A DNA stretch of 64,000 nt from Conexibacter sp. S30A1 (GTDB lineage Bacteria > Actinomycetota > Thermoleophilia > Solirubrobacterales > Solirubrobacteraceae): the NCBI RefSeq assembly GCF_023330665.1, contig NZ_CP097127.1:2418001-2482000 (forward strand). The letters are read 5' to 3'. Shown piece after piece: positions 39,885-48,174 of the stretch (position 1 is its first letter; every line of letters starts with the position of its first letter). Under the pieces are notes generated by a model, which worked only from the letters and a program-made list of their open reading frames with translations, ran no database searches and was not told the origin of the DNA. The position numbers and the translations under genes are program-made.

Positions 39885-39932
39885 GCCTACGTCCGCTATG
39901 CGCTCGAGGGCGCGACCGTGATCAACTTCTGA
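39885..39932 (+). pseudogene. severed last 15 codons and stop of the dsrE-like gene
   Basis: Reads AYVRYALEGATVINF then TGA, the usual C-terminal strand of this DsrE-like family, in frame with codon 103 (GAC ending at 38329) once the insertion and one duplication copy are removed. Without a start codon it is not translated. Confidence 0.92.
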
Positions 39933-40019
39933 TGGCAGCCCTGGAGCCTAGTGCGCACGCCTAAATTAGTGTCGTGATTGGTGGAAGGGCTTTAGTTTCC
40001 CGGCGTTGAACTGGAGGGC

Positions 40020-40640
40020 ATGATTGATGAGCGTGCGATTGCTGTGAGGTGGGAGTCGGTGGGCCCGTTGTTGGATGAGCGTCAGCGGCGGGTGTTCGCG
40101 GCGGGGGAGGCGCGTTCGCATGGTCGTGGCGGGATCGCCGCGACGGCGCGTGTGACCGGTCTTTCGCGCAGGACGATCGAGCGGGGGCTGGTGGAGCTTC
40201 AGGCGGGTGAGCGTTTGGAGGCGGGCCGGGTGCGTCGGCCTGGTGCTGGGCGCCCGTCGCTTGTGGCCAGAGATCCGACAGTGGTGGAGGATCTCGAGCG
40301 GCTGGTGTGCCCGGCGACGCGTGGTGATCCTGAGCGGCCGCTTCTGTGGACGTCGAAGAGTGCCGCGAAGCTGGCGGTAGGGCTCAGGGAGCTGGGCCAT
40401 GAGATCGCCGACCGGTCGGTGCTGCGGCTGCTTGCCGGCAGCGGGTACACGGTGCAGGCGAACGTCAAGACCAGGGAGGGCAAAGATCATCCCGATCGTG
40501 ACCAGCAGTTTGAGCACATCAACTCAACGGTCGCGCAGGCGCTTGCGGCTCATGAGCCGGTGATCAGCATCGACACCTCATGCCGACGTCGGCATGAACC
40601 GTCTGATGCCGACCTGGCGGGCATGCCGATCTCGGCCTGA
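40020..40640 (+). pseudogene. ISAzo13-family transposase, N-terminal part
   Basis: 186 family codons ending PVISIDT at 40577, including the helix-turn-helix AATARVTGLSRRTIERGLVE and the region RSVLRLLAGSGYTVQANVKT. It then continues into inserted DNA for 20 unrelated residues and stops. The first catalytic aspartate (ISIDT) is at the break. GGAGG precedes the ATG at 40020. Confidence 0.9.
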
Positions 40641-40886
40641 AAGTCCTAGCGGAGTGGGGTGATCGTCCACGACCTGGCCGGCATGATCGCGCGGGTCTTG
40701 TCGAGCTGGCTCGAGATCGTCCCCAGGCGGATCCCTAGACGTTCCGGGACACGCAACTCCGTGCTGGCCCCTTTTGACAGCCCGTAAGCCTGGCGAATAT
40801 GCCGACCTTCCCGCAGCGATCACCCTGCATCCTGCGGCATGAGCCAGAGGGAGGTCGGCATGACCGCCAGGTCGGCATCAGACGGT
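40578..40886. mobile_element. 309-bp MITE-like insert with 36-bp inverted repeats
   Basis: Its ends at 40598-40633 and 40851-40886 are inverted repeats matching at 34 of 36 positions and beginning ACCGTCTGATGCCGACC. To the left is a 20-bp perfect palindrome, TCATGCCGACGTCGGCATGA (40578-40597). Cutting out exactly 309 bp (103 codons) joins ISIDT to KKKELVG in frame. No transposase is encoded; a minus-strand stretch of about 60 codons (about 40813-40641) has no recognisable match. No target duplication is visible. Several more copies of GTCGGCAT lie inside. Confidence 0.85.
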
Positions 40887-41549
40887 AAGAAGAAGGAGCT
40901 GGTCGGCAACTTCAAAGCCGTTGGGCGTGAGTGGGCCAAAAGCGGTCAGCCGGTGCAGGTCAACACCCATGACTTCCCCAGCCACGCTGAGGGCAAGGCG
41001 ATCCCTTACGGTGTCTATGACCTGGCACGGAACGAGGGCTGGATCCAGGTCGGGGTCAGCTCAGACACCGCCCAATTCGCTGCCGGCTCGATCCTCGCCT
41101 GGTGGCGGGGACTTGGCCGGGAACGCTACCCGCACGCCACGATCCTGACGATCACCGCCGACTCCGGCGGATCAAACAGCGCCCGCGGACGGCTGTGGAA
41201 GATCGAGCTGCAAAAGCTCTCCGATCTGATCGGCATCCCGATCCGGGTCTGCCACTTCCCGGCCGGCACGTCGAAGTGGAACAAGATCGAGCACCGCCTG
41301 TTCAGCTTCGTGAGCGTCAACTGGCGCGGCAAGCCGCTCTACGACTACGCCACGATCATCAACCTGATCGCCTCAACGACCACCAGCACCGGCCTGAAGG
41401 TCTACGCCCGTCTGGACCAGGCCGACTACCCCAAAGGCATCGAGGTCACCGACGCCGAGCTGGCGAACGTCAACATCGAACGTCATGAGTTCCACGGCGA
41501 CTGGAACTACACCATCCACCCAGCAACTACGACACTAATAAAGTCGTGA
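40887..41549 (+). pseudogene. ISAzo13-family transposase, C-terminal part
   Basis: Continues the family from KKKELVGNFKAVGREW through IPYGVYDLARNEGWIQVG, the second catalytic aspartate in ITADSGGSN and CHFPAGTSKWNKIEHRLFSF. An ATG at 40839 in the insert opens this frame but no real promoter is evident. The stop codon TGA (41547-41549) lies outside the right end of the element, so the last codons come from host DNA. Confidence 0.9.
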
Positions 41550-41642
41550 GTCCCTAGCCCAGGCTCGCACGCACAGACCGCTCCGGCGGACCGCTGGTAT
41601 GTTCCGAGCTGGCTCGAGGGACCGGGCCTGCCGGAGTTTCAG

Positions 41643-42338
41643 GTGATCGACACGCGCTCCGCCCAGGGACGCCTCGAGCAGCGCGCAAAGACCGTGACCA
41701 TCGCCGACCTGGTGCTCTTCCACGGCCACGCCTGCGACGGCCTGATACGCGGCGTGTGGGCGATGCGCGCGCTCGCGGACTTCGCCTTCGGCGACCGGCC
41801 GATCGACCGCAGCGACCTGCTGGTGGTCTCCAAGAACTCGCCGTGCCTGGGCGACGTCGCCGCCTACCTGACCGGTGGCAGGGCGCGCTACGGCACCCAC
41901 CGGCTCGACGACACGCTCGGCGTCGGCTTCCAGATCCAGATCCTCTCGACCGGCGAGTGCTACGAGGTCCGCGAGCAGCCCGGCTTTTTCCCGCAGCAGA
42001 TCACGGACTGGGAGGCGGCGCTGCTCGGCGCGCTCGACGATGAGCTCAAACGCGAGCTCCTGCCGGTCCACGAGACCGCCCAGTGGGACTGGGTCCGCGA
42101 GGCGCTGCTGCCAACCTCACCTGCCGAGCACTACCATGCGCGCCGCCTGGAACACCTGGAGCTCCCGCCCGCGCTGGCGCAGGCGCGCCGCACTGACACG
42201 ATCAACCGCCTGGTTCAGCCACCGGCCGAAGCCCACAGCGCTTACGACCCCGACCTGAGCGCCGCCTCGCCCAACGAACCGTACGACGGGCGCTGGAGGC
42301 AGCGCTACCAGTCCGGCCCAGCTGCGGGCCAGCCCTGA
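41643..42338 (+). CDS. FmdE-like protein
   Basis: 231 residues with the FmdE domain pattern LVLFHGHACDGLIRGVWAMR, VVSKNSPCLGDVAAYLTGGR and GTHRLDDTLGVGFQIQI. FmdE domains occur near molybdenum/tungsten formylmethanofuran dehydrogenase genes and in zinc-binding proteins; in non-methanogens the role is unknown. Conserved cysteine and histidine residues suggest a metal site. GGAG lies 6 nt before GTG 41643. The frame is also open for 31 codons upstream (reading WYVPSWLEGPGLPEFQ just before the GTG) but has no start codon there, so the 5' end may have been lost when the insertion sequence arrived. Confidence 0.75.
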   Translation: MIDTRSAQGRLEQRAKTVTIADLVLFHGHACDGLIRGVWAMRALADFAFGDRPIDRSDLLVVSKNSPCLGDVAAYLTGGRARYGTHRLDDTLGVGFQIQILSTGECYEVREQPGFFPQQITDWEAALLGALDDELKRELLPVHETAQWDWVREALLPTSPAEHYHARRLEHLELPPALAQARRTDTINRLVQPPAEAHSAYDPDLSAASPNEPYDGRWRQRYQSGPAAGQP

Positions 42339-42371
42339 GCGGCGAGCCAGGCGCAGTGGCGGCCGCGATGC

Positions 42372-43421
42372 TCAGCGCCGCCGGTTGGCGGCGGCGCGCT
42401 TGAGCTCTGCGGGCGCCGCAACCGCGCCGCCCTTGCGGCGCTTCGCCCCCACCATCGGCGGCACGTCGGCCCCATGGAAGGCCAGCGCGCCCTCGATCTC
42501 GAGCTCGCGCCACTCCTCCCAGACGCCGGTCACGCCCGTCGTGAAGTCGAACTGCGGCGACCAGCCGGCCGCGTGTGCGCGCGCCGGGTCGACGATCACC
42601 GCCGGCATCTCACCCGGCCGCGCGGGGCCGTGAGTCACGGGCAGCTCGGCGCCACTCACGCGTCGCACCTCGTCGATCACCTCGAGCACCGACAACGACC
42701 GGCCCGCGCCGATCACCACCGGGCCAGACCAGTTGGCGTTGGTCAGGCCGATCAGCATCGCGCTGACAACGTCCGCGACGTGAACGTAATCGCGCACCTG
42801 CAGCCCGTCGCCGTAGACCTCAAAGGCGCCGCCCAGACGGATCGCGCGCATCAGCCGCGCGATGATGCTGTCCTTGGCCTGCATCCCGGGGCCGTAGACG
42901 TTGGTCAGGCGCAGCGCGGTGCAACGGATCCCGTAGACGGCGGTGTAGGCCGACATCAGCATCTCACCCGCCGCCTTGGTGGCACCGTAGGGCGTCAGCG
43001 GGCGCAGGCTCGCGCGCTCGGTGATCGCCGGATCGAGCATCGGTCCCGTGACCGCGTTGGTCGAGGCGAACACAAGCGCGCGCACGCCCGAGGTGCGCGC
43101 GCCCTCGAGCACCCGGTGCGTGCCCGCCACGTTGGTCTGGTAGGTCAGCTCGGGGCGCTGGATCGAGCGCAGCACCGAGGTGACCGCGGCCAGGTGCACG
43201 ACGCCATCAAAGCCACCGTCAAAGGCCGCCTCGATCACCTCCGGGTCGGCGATGTCGCCGCGCACAACATCCACCTCCGGGTCCGGATGCGCCTGCAGGT
43301 CGACCACCCGCACCGTCGCCCCGGCATCCGCAAGCGTCGACACCACGTGCCTGCCGATGAAGCCCGACCCGCCCGTGACCAGCACTCGCTGGCCCTGAAG
43401 GGCGCCCGCCGCGATGCTCAC
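42372..43421 (-). CDS. NAD-dependent epimerase/dehydratase (UDP-glucose 4-epimerase-like)
   Basis: 349 residues of the extended short-chain dehydrogenase family. NAD loop VLVTGGSGFIGRHVV, DGVVHLAAVTSVLRSI, the catalytic Y-x3-K in PYGATKAAGEML, LRLTNVYGPGMQAKDSI and the substrate loop VRDYVHVADVVSAM. It should interconvert nucleotide sugars for the polysaccharide cluster upstream. I place the start at GTG 43419-43421 because a 14-codon ORF with a good ribosome binding site ends on it with a GTGA overlap; the longer open frame from GTG 43496 has no ribosome binding site. Confidence 0.87.
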   Translation of the reverse strand: MSIAAGALQGQRVLVTGGSGFIGRHVVSTLADAGATVRVVDLQAHPDPEVDVVRGDIADPEVIEAAFDGGFDGVVHLAAVTSVLRSIQRPELTYQTNVAGTHRVLEGARTSGVRALVFASTNAVTGPMLDPAITERASLRPLTPYGATKAAGEMLMSAYTAVYGIRCTALRLTNVYGPGMQAKDSIIARLMRAIRLGGAFEVYGDGLQVRDYVHVADVVSAMLIGLTNANWSGPVVIGAGRSLSVLEVIDEVRRVSGAELPVTHGPARPGEMPAVIVDPARAHAAGWSPQFDFTTGVTGVWEEWRELEIEGALAFHGADVPPMVGAKRRKGGAVAAPAELKRAAANRRR

Positions 43422-43462
43422 GCTACCGCCAGACGGGCGGGGTTGGTACCGAGAATTCGCAT
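43418..43462 (-). CDS. 14-codon upstream ORF coupled to the epimerase
   Basis: ATG 43460-43462 has AGGAG 7 nt upstream, the best ribosome binding site in this area. It encodes MRILGTNPARLAVA and its TGA overlaps the epimerase GTG by two bases. It may carry ribosomes to the epimerase start or act as a leader peptide. It is too short to name further. Confidence 0.55.
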   Translation of the reverse strand: MRILGTNPARLAVA

Positions 43463-43715
43463 TCGAGTGCTCCTGTAGCCTTGGGGTCGTAGTCACGGGT
43501 CAAGAGGCGGCGCCCGCAACTGCACTCGGGGGATGCCGCCGAGTCGCCGGGTACGAGAGATCGCCTGCGCGCTCAGCGCAGCATAGCCAATGACCAATGG
43601 GTATTCGTACCGGTCAGGCGCAGCAAATGCGGGTGAAGAGCCCACTTCTCACGGAACACTCACCGTTCCCCTACAGAATATTGAGGTCCGTCAAGCCAGC
43701 GTAAAAGCGGGCCAC

Positions 43716-44357
43716 CTACCGCGCCCGCGCCGGCACGCCCGTGACCGTGACCCCCGCGGCCACGTCCCTGGTGACCACGGCGCCGGCCCCGACCACCGCG
43801 CCCGCCCCGACCACCAGCGGCTGCCCCGGGTGGCCGTTGACCGTCACCGCCCCGGTTCCGATGAACGCGTGCGCCGCCACCGTCACGTTGCCCGAGATGT
43901 GCACCCCCGGTGAGAGCGTCGCAAAGGCGCCGATCACCGCATCGTGCCCGACCGTGCAGTCGAGGTTGATCTGGGCATGGCGCTCGACGACGATGTTGAC
44001 CGTCAGGATCGACCCGGCGCAGACCACGACGCCCTCCTCGAAGGTCACGTACTCGTGGTCGTATTCGACGCTCGGGTGCACGAGCGGCGGCGTGGCCACG
44101 AGCCCGGCGGCAAGCGCCTTCTCCACCAGCCGCTCGCGCAGGTGCGGGTCGCCGACCGTCGCGACCACCCCGGCACCCGGGTAACGGTCGACGGCCTGCT
44201 CAAGCGTCAGCACGCGATGGCCGTTCAGGACCGCCGCAGGCGCGTTGTCGTCGATGAAGCCGGCTACCTCGAAGCGCTCATCCCGCCAGCTCGCGCGCGC
44301 AACCCAGGAGGCGACCTCACGCCCGAAACCGCCCGCCCCGAAGATCAGCAGCTGCAC
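43716..44357 (-). CDS. NeuD/PglD-type sugar acetyltransferase (left-handed beta helix)
   Basis: 213 residues. An N-terminal Rossmann-like sugar-binding domain (LLIFGAGGFGREVASWVARA) and a C-terminal hexapeptide-repeat beta helix (VVVCAGSILTVNIVVERHAQ, INLDCTVGHDAVIGAFATLS, VVGAGAVVGAGAVVTRDVAA). The histidine in the LDCTVGHDAVIG turn is the family's catalytic base. It should acetylate the 4-amino group of a UDP-amino sugar. GTG 44355-44357 begins the Rossmann strand directly; 10 bp from the sugar transferase stop, so same operon. Confidence 0.9.
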   Translation of the reverse strand: MQLLIFGAGGFGREVASWVARASWRDERFEVAGFIDDNAPAAVLNGHRVLTLEQAVDRYPGAGVVATVGDPHLRERLVEKALAAGLVATPPLVHPSVEYDHEYVTFEEGVVVCAGSILTVNIVVERHAQINLDCTVGHDAVIGAFATLSPGVHISGNVTVAAHAFIGTGAVTVNGHPGQPLVVGAGAVVGAGAVVTRDVAAGVTVTGVPARAR

Positions 44358-44367
44358 GGGCGCGATC

Positions 44368-45003
44368 CTAGCCCTTGGCGGCGCCGTGCTCGTCGCCACC
44401 GAGGTCGACTCCGCCGGAGGCGTCCTCGTGGTAGAGGCCGTGCCCACCCAGCACCATCCGCACGGTCAGCGCCAGGATCTTCAGATCCAGCCACAGCGAG
44501 CGGTGCTCCACGTACCAGACATCGAGCTCGATCCGCCGCGACCACGGCAGCGAGGCGCGGCCGTTGACCTGCGCCCAGCCGGTGATCCCGGGCGCCACCA
44601 GCAGCCGCCGGCGCTGATCCTCGGTGTAGAGCTCGACCTGGCCCATCAGCGTCGGCCGCGGCCCGACCACCGCCATCTCACCGCGCAGCACATTCCAGAG
44701 GTTCGGCAGCTCGTCGAGCGAGTAGCGGCGCAGAAACTCGCCGGTGCGCGTGATCCGCGCGTCCCCCGGCAGCACCGCCAGACCCGCACCGATCCGCTCG
44801 GCGCCGCTCACCATCGTGCGCAGCTTGTAGATCCGAAACGGCCTGCCGTTGAGCCCCGCCCGCTCCTGTGTGAAGATCGGGCTGCCCGGCGACTCAAGGC
44901 GGATCAGCAGACACAGCACCGCCACCACGGGCGCGGTCAGCACCGCGCCGGGCACGGCGATCAGCAGGTCAAGCGCGCGCCTTGATCGCTCCACTCCGCT
45001 CAC
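44368..45003 (-). CDS. monotopic phosphoglycosyl transferase (PglC/WcaJ C-terminal type)
   Basis: 211 residues, the minimal size of PglC-like enzymes. A single N-terminal re-entrant hydrophobic segment (LDLLIAVPGAVLTAPVVAVL), then FRIYKLRTM, the catalytic Asp-Glu in SLDELPNLWNVLRGEMAVVG, PRP, and PGITGWAQVNGRASLPW. It moves a sugar phosphate from a UDP-sugar onto undecaprenyl phosphate, the first membrane step of a glycan. Starts with GTG 45001-45003 overlapping the glycosyltransferase stop. Confidence 0.92.
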   Translation of the reverse strand: MSGVERSRRALDLLIAVPGAVLTAPVVAVLCLLIRLESPGSPIFTQERAGLNGRPFRIYKLRTMVSGAERIGAGLAVLPGDARITRTGEFLRRYSLDELPNLWNVLRGEMAVVGPRPTLMGQVELYTEDQRRRLLVAPGITGWAQVNGRASLPWSRRIELDVWYVEHRSLWLDLKILALTVRMVLGGHGLYHEDASGGVDLGGDEHGAAKG

Positions 45004-46130
45004 CGCGTCCCCTCGACCGTCTCCCAGACCGGCGAGCGCTCGCCGCGCAGCCAGTCCCAGAACCCGACCGCGATCGCCCAGTTGGTGACCAGGTAGTAGC
45101 GCGCGACCAGAAGTGGCCGCAGGCGCAGCCGTGGCGCCAGCGCGGCGCCGGCCAGCAACGCAAGCTGCGCCGCCAGCGTGACCAGGTAGATCGTGCCGCC
45201 GCCCACCAGCAGGATGTTGACGATAAACGCGAGCGCGTGCAGGAACGGGATCGCGTAGCGCAGGATCCGGTGCGAGAGGATCATCAGCGCATACAGCGGC
45301 GTGTAGCCGCGCGGCGAGAGCAGCCCGCTCTCAAACATCGTCGGCCAGGTGGCGCGCGCCATCCGGCGCTTGCGCTCGAACTCGCCCTCGAGCGTCGGCG
45401 CCATCTTCTCGCTGGCACGCGCCTGCGGGACATAGACCGCGCGCAGGCCGCGCTTGACCATGCCGAACGGGAAGGAGAGGTCGTGGCCAGCCAGCGGGTC
45501 GATCACCATGTAGGTCTCCCGGCGGGTGGCGTAGATCGCGCCGTTGCCGGCGGTGATCGAATAGAGCGCCGACTCCATGCGCCGCAGCCACATCTCGTAG
45601 CGCCAGTAGAGCCCCTCCTGGTTGACGCCACCCTCGGCCAGGAAGCTCACGTCGCCGCAGGCGTAGCCGACCAGCGGATCGGCAAAGGCGTCGACCAGCC
45701 TCCGCAGCGCGTCCGACTCCCACTGCGCATTGGCGTCCGTGAACGCCAAAAGCTGCCCGTGCGCGTGCGCGACACCGGCATCCTGGGCGCGGATCTTGCC
45801 GCCGCGCGGGAGCTCGAGCACGCGGTCGGCGCCCGCCGCGCGGGCACGCGCCACCGTCTCGTCGCTCGAGCCATCCGAGCAGACGATTAGCTCGAGACGC
45901 TCGGGCGGGTAGTCAAGGCCGCGCAGGTTGGCGATCCGCGCTGCGATCACCCGCTCTTCGTTGTAGGCGGGGATGATCACGCTGACGCTCGGCAGCTCGC
46001 CCTCCCAAACCCGCGCCGGCCGGTCGACGCCCCGCATCCGCATGAGCAGCGCAAGCAGCAGCGGGTAGCCGAGCTGCGTGTAGAGGATCAGCGCCACCGC
46101 CGCCCAGAAGACGATCGCGGCGATCAACAT
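45000..46130 (-). CDS. family 2 glycosyltransferase with membrane helices
   Basis: 376 residues. An N-terminal helix, a GT-A domain starting SVSVIIPAYNEERVIAARIA, with ELIVCSDGSSDETVARARAA, the metal-binding D-A-N in FTDANAQWESDALRR and the EGGVNQEGLYWRYEMWLRR region resembling processive synthases, and four C-terminal membrane segments. It adds sugars on the inner face of the membrane. It overlaps both neighbouring genes (4 and 7 bp). Confidence 0.9.
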   Translation of the reverse strand: MLIAAIVFWAAVALILYTQLGYPLLLALLMRMRGVDRPARVWEGELPSVSVIIPAYNEERVIAARIANLRGLDYPPERLELIVCSDGSSDETVARARAAGADRVLELPRGGKIRAQDAGVAHAHGQLLAFTDANAQWESDALRRLVDAFADPLVGYACGDVSFLAEGGVNQEGLYWRYEMWLRRMESALYSITAGNGAIYATRRETYMVIDPLAGHDLSFPFGMVKRGLRAVYVPQARASEKMAPTLEGEFERKRRMARATWPTMFESGLLSPRGYTPLYALMILSHRILRYAIPFLHALAFIVNILLVGGGTIYLVTLAAQLALLAGAALAPRLRLRPLLVARYYLVTNWAIAVGFWDWLRGERSPVWETVEGTR

Positions 46131-47230
46131 CCCGCGACCTGCTCATACAGCGCGAGCGTCGCCGCTGCCGCGGCCTCCCACGAGTACTGCCCGCGGGCGG
46201 CGCTGGCCGCTGCGGCGGCCAGCGCCGCCCGCCCCGACCCGTCCGCCAACAGCTCGACCAGCGCAGCATGCAGCGCGCCCACATCGCCGGGCGCGACCAG
46301 CCGCGCGGCGCCGAGCGCACCCACGTCACGCAGGCTGGGCAGATCGCTCATGACGATCGCCTTGCCGTAGCCGAGCGCGGTCGCAAGCACGCCGGAGAAG
46401 CCGTAGCGAGCGCTGCGCTCATACGGCAGAACGACCAGGTCGGCGCGTCTGAACAGGGCGGCCTCCTCGGCGGCCGAGACGAAGCGCGGCACGAGCCGCG
46501 CGCCAGCGGGCGCAGCGGCGAGCAGAGCGCCGGTGTCCATCATCGCGCGCCCGACCACCCAGAGCTGGGCGTCGCTGACCCCGCGCCAGGCCTCGAGCAG
46601 CGTGGCGGTCCCCTTGTAGGGGCGGATCAGGCCGTAGGAGAGCACCACCGGCTCGCCGCTGTCCTCGAGCTCCGGCGGCAGGCGCGCCTCGGCGGCCTCC
46701 GGTGGCGGCAGAAACGCGCCATGTGGGATCACATGCACCGTTGCCGGGTCCAGGCGGTGCTCGGCGATCACCTGGGAGCGCGCGGCCTGCGAGAGCACGA
46801 CCGCCGCCGCCACCCGACGGAAGGCGCCCCCGCCCAGTGGCGCCCGCCCAGCGCTCGGCAACGGGTCGTGCAGGGTCAGCACGACCGGACGTGACGGCAA
46901 CAGCGCCAGGTCAAGGCGCGGCAGCACCAGCCACTGGTAGTGGCAGACGTCGGCGTCGGCGCGGCCACGGTAGCGCAGCGCGTCGAGCGGGTGCTCGGCG
47001 CGCTTTGTAAGCGCACGCAGGCGCGAGCCGGCGGGGCCAAGGGCGTGACGGTAGAAGACCTCCTCGCTCGCGTAGCCGACCGGCACCGGCGGCTCGCCGT
47101 AGGCGAAGCGGCTGGTGAGCAGCCGCACCTGCGCCCCTGCCGCCGCCAGCGCGGCGGCCAGCGCGTGGTCGTAGGGCAGCGAGTAGGCGGGCGGGTCGAG
47201 CAGATCGACGCGCATCAGCGCCGCCTCCAT
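46124..47230 (-). CDS. family 4 glycosyltransferase
   Basis: 368 residues of GT-B fold. N-terminal DPPAYSLPYDHALAAALAAA, middle PRLDLALLPSRPVVLTLHDP, donor-site half with PVVLSYGLIRPYKGTATLLE and the family motif LVVLPYERSARYGFSGVLAT, whose glutamate corresponds to E-x7-E. A second ATG 15 nt downstream (MRVDLLDPPAYS) could also be the start. Part of the tightly overlapping polysaccharide operon. Confidence 0.9.
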   Translation of the reverse strand: MEAALMRVDLLDPPAYSLPYDHALAAALAAAGAQVRLLTSRFAYGEPPVPVGYASEEVFYRHALGPAGSRLRALTKRAEHPLDALRYRGRADADVCHYQWLVLPRLDLALLPSRPVVLTLHDPLPSAGRAPLGGGAFRRVAAAVVLSQAARSQVIAEHRLDPATVHVIPHGAFLPPPEAAEARLPPELEDSGEPVVLSYGLIRPYKGTATLLEAWRGVSDAQLWVVGRAMMDTGALLAAAPAGARLVPRFVSAAEEAALFRRADLVVLPYERSARYGFSGVLATALGYGKAIVMSDLPSLRDVGALGAARLVAPGDVGALHAALVELLADGSGRAALAAAAASAARGQYSWEAAAAATLALYEQVAGC

Positions 47231-48174
47231 CGGCTCAGGCGCCGGTGGTCCGCGGCGCCACCGTCCGCGGCGTTTGACATGCGCAGGCCGACCTGTTCCT
47301 CGATCGCCAAGTACACCTGCACGCCGAGGAACAGGAGGCGGTCGCGGCGCGGGGTGGCAGCCGCGGCGGTGGCGCTGTGACCGTCGGCGCGGACGCTGAG
47401 CCCCGCGCCGATCCCGACGCGACTGAGCAGCAGCCGCAGGCCGCGGCGCAGGCCCGGGTCGGGCTTGAAGTCGGGGTAGCGCTCAGACAGCCAGCGCGCG
47501 CCGGCCGCGTAGCCGCGCCACTGGCGTCCCAGGGCGCGCAGGCTGGTGCGGTAGGCGTGCCCGACCACGGCCTGCTCGTTGAACTCAAGGCCCCAGCCCG
47601 CAGCCGCCAGGCGCCAGATCAGGTCTGTGTCCTCGGCCGCGAGGATGCCCTCCGTGTAGCCGCCGATCGCCTCGAAGGCGGCGCGGCGCACGAGCAGGTT
47701 GGCGCTCGAGGCGCGGGGGCGCAGCGGGTGGTTGACGTGCGCGCGCTGGCCGAGGAAGTTACGGGCGGTGGCGTAGCGCGCGGCCAGCGTGCTCCTGTCG
47801 GGCACGCCGGCGATGTCGCCGGTGACGGCGCCGGTGCGCGCGGCGATCGGCGCCGCGAAGAAGCGCTCGATCAGGTCCGCGGGCGGCTGCACGTCTGAGT
47901 CCAGGAAGAGGATCCAGTCGCTTGAGGCCGCGGCCGCACCGCGGTTGCGGGCGTGACCGGGGGAGCGCTCGCCGGTGGCGATGACCCGCCGTATGCGCTC
48001 GGGTGGCGCCGGGGCGCCCCAGCTGTTGTCTGAGAGGATCAGCTCGTCGCCCGGCCGCGTGGCAAGGCCCTCAAGCGTCGCGTAAACCCGCGCCGCTTCC
48101 TCAGGCGTGCCCGCGAACGGCACCACCACGCTCACCGCCGGGCGTGGGCGCAGGAGCTCGTCGGGCGGACTCAC
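47215..48174 (-). CDS. family 2 glycosyltransferase (soluble)
   Basis: 319 residues with GT-A marks PAVSVVVPFAGTPEEAARVY, ILSDNSWGAP, RNRGAAAASSDWILFLDSDV (the D-S-D metal motif) and GGYTEGILAAEDTDLIWRLA. A much longer frame exists, but GTG 48172-48174 begins the conserved sequence and overlaps the flippase stop (GTGA). Rhamnosyl- or other sugar transfer cannot be told apart. Confidence 0.9.
   Translation of the reverse strand: MSPPDELLRPRPAVSVVVPFAGTPEEAARVYATLEGLATRPGDELILSDNSWGAPAPPERIRRVIATGERSPGHARNRGAAAASSDWILFLDSDVQPPADLIERFFAAPIAARTGAVTGDIAGVPDRSTLAARYATARNFLGQRAHVNHPLRPRASSANLLVRRAAFEAIGGYTEGILAAEDTDLIWRLAAAGWGLEFNEQAVVGHAYRTSLRALGRQWRGYAAGARWLSERYPDFKPDPGLRRGLRLLLSRVGIGAGLSVRADGHSATAAAATPRRDRLLFLGVQVYLAIEEQVGLRMSNAADGGAADHRRLSRWRRR

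Larger units (their letters stand above)
39966..41538 (+). mobile_element. ISAzo13-family insertion sequence, itself interrupted
   Basis: Left end TTAGTGTCGTGATTGGTGG at 39966 and right end (read inward from 41538) TTAGTGTCGTAGTTGCTGG match at 16 of 19 positions. TAAA flanks both ends (39962-39965 and 41539-41542) and may be the target duplication. It carries an ISAzo13-type transposase split by a 309-bp insert. Without the insert it would be 1264 bp. It lies only 33 bp after the dsrE remnant, so two elements landed almost side by side. Confidence 0.8.

Noticed and set aside
38322..41549. The adjacent insertion sequences as ends of one composite transposon
   Set aside because: The IS256 and ISAzo13-type elements belong to different families, have different ends and separate target duplications, and enclose only 89 bp of host DNA.
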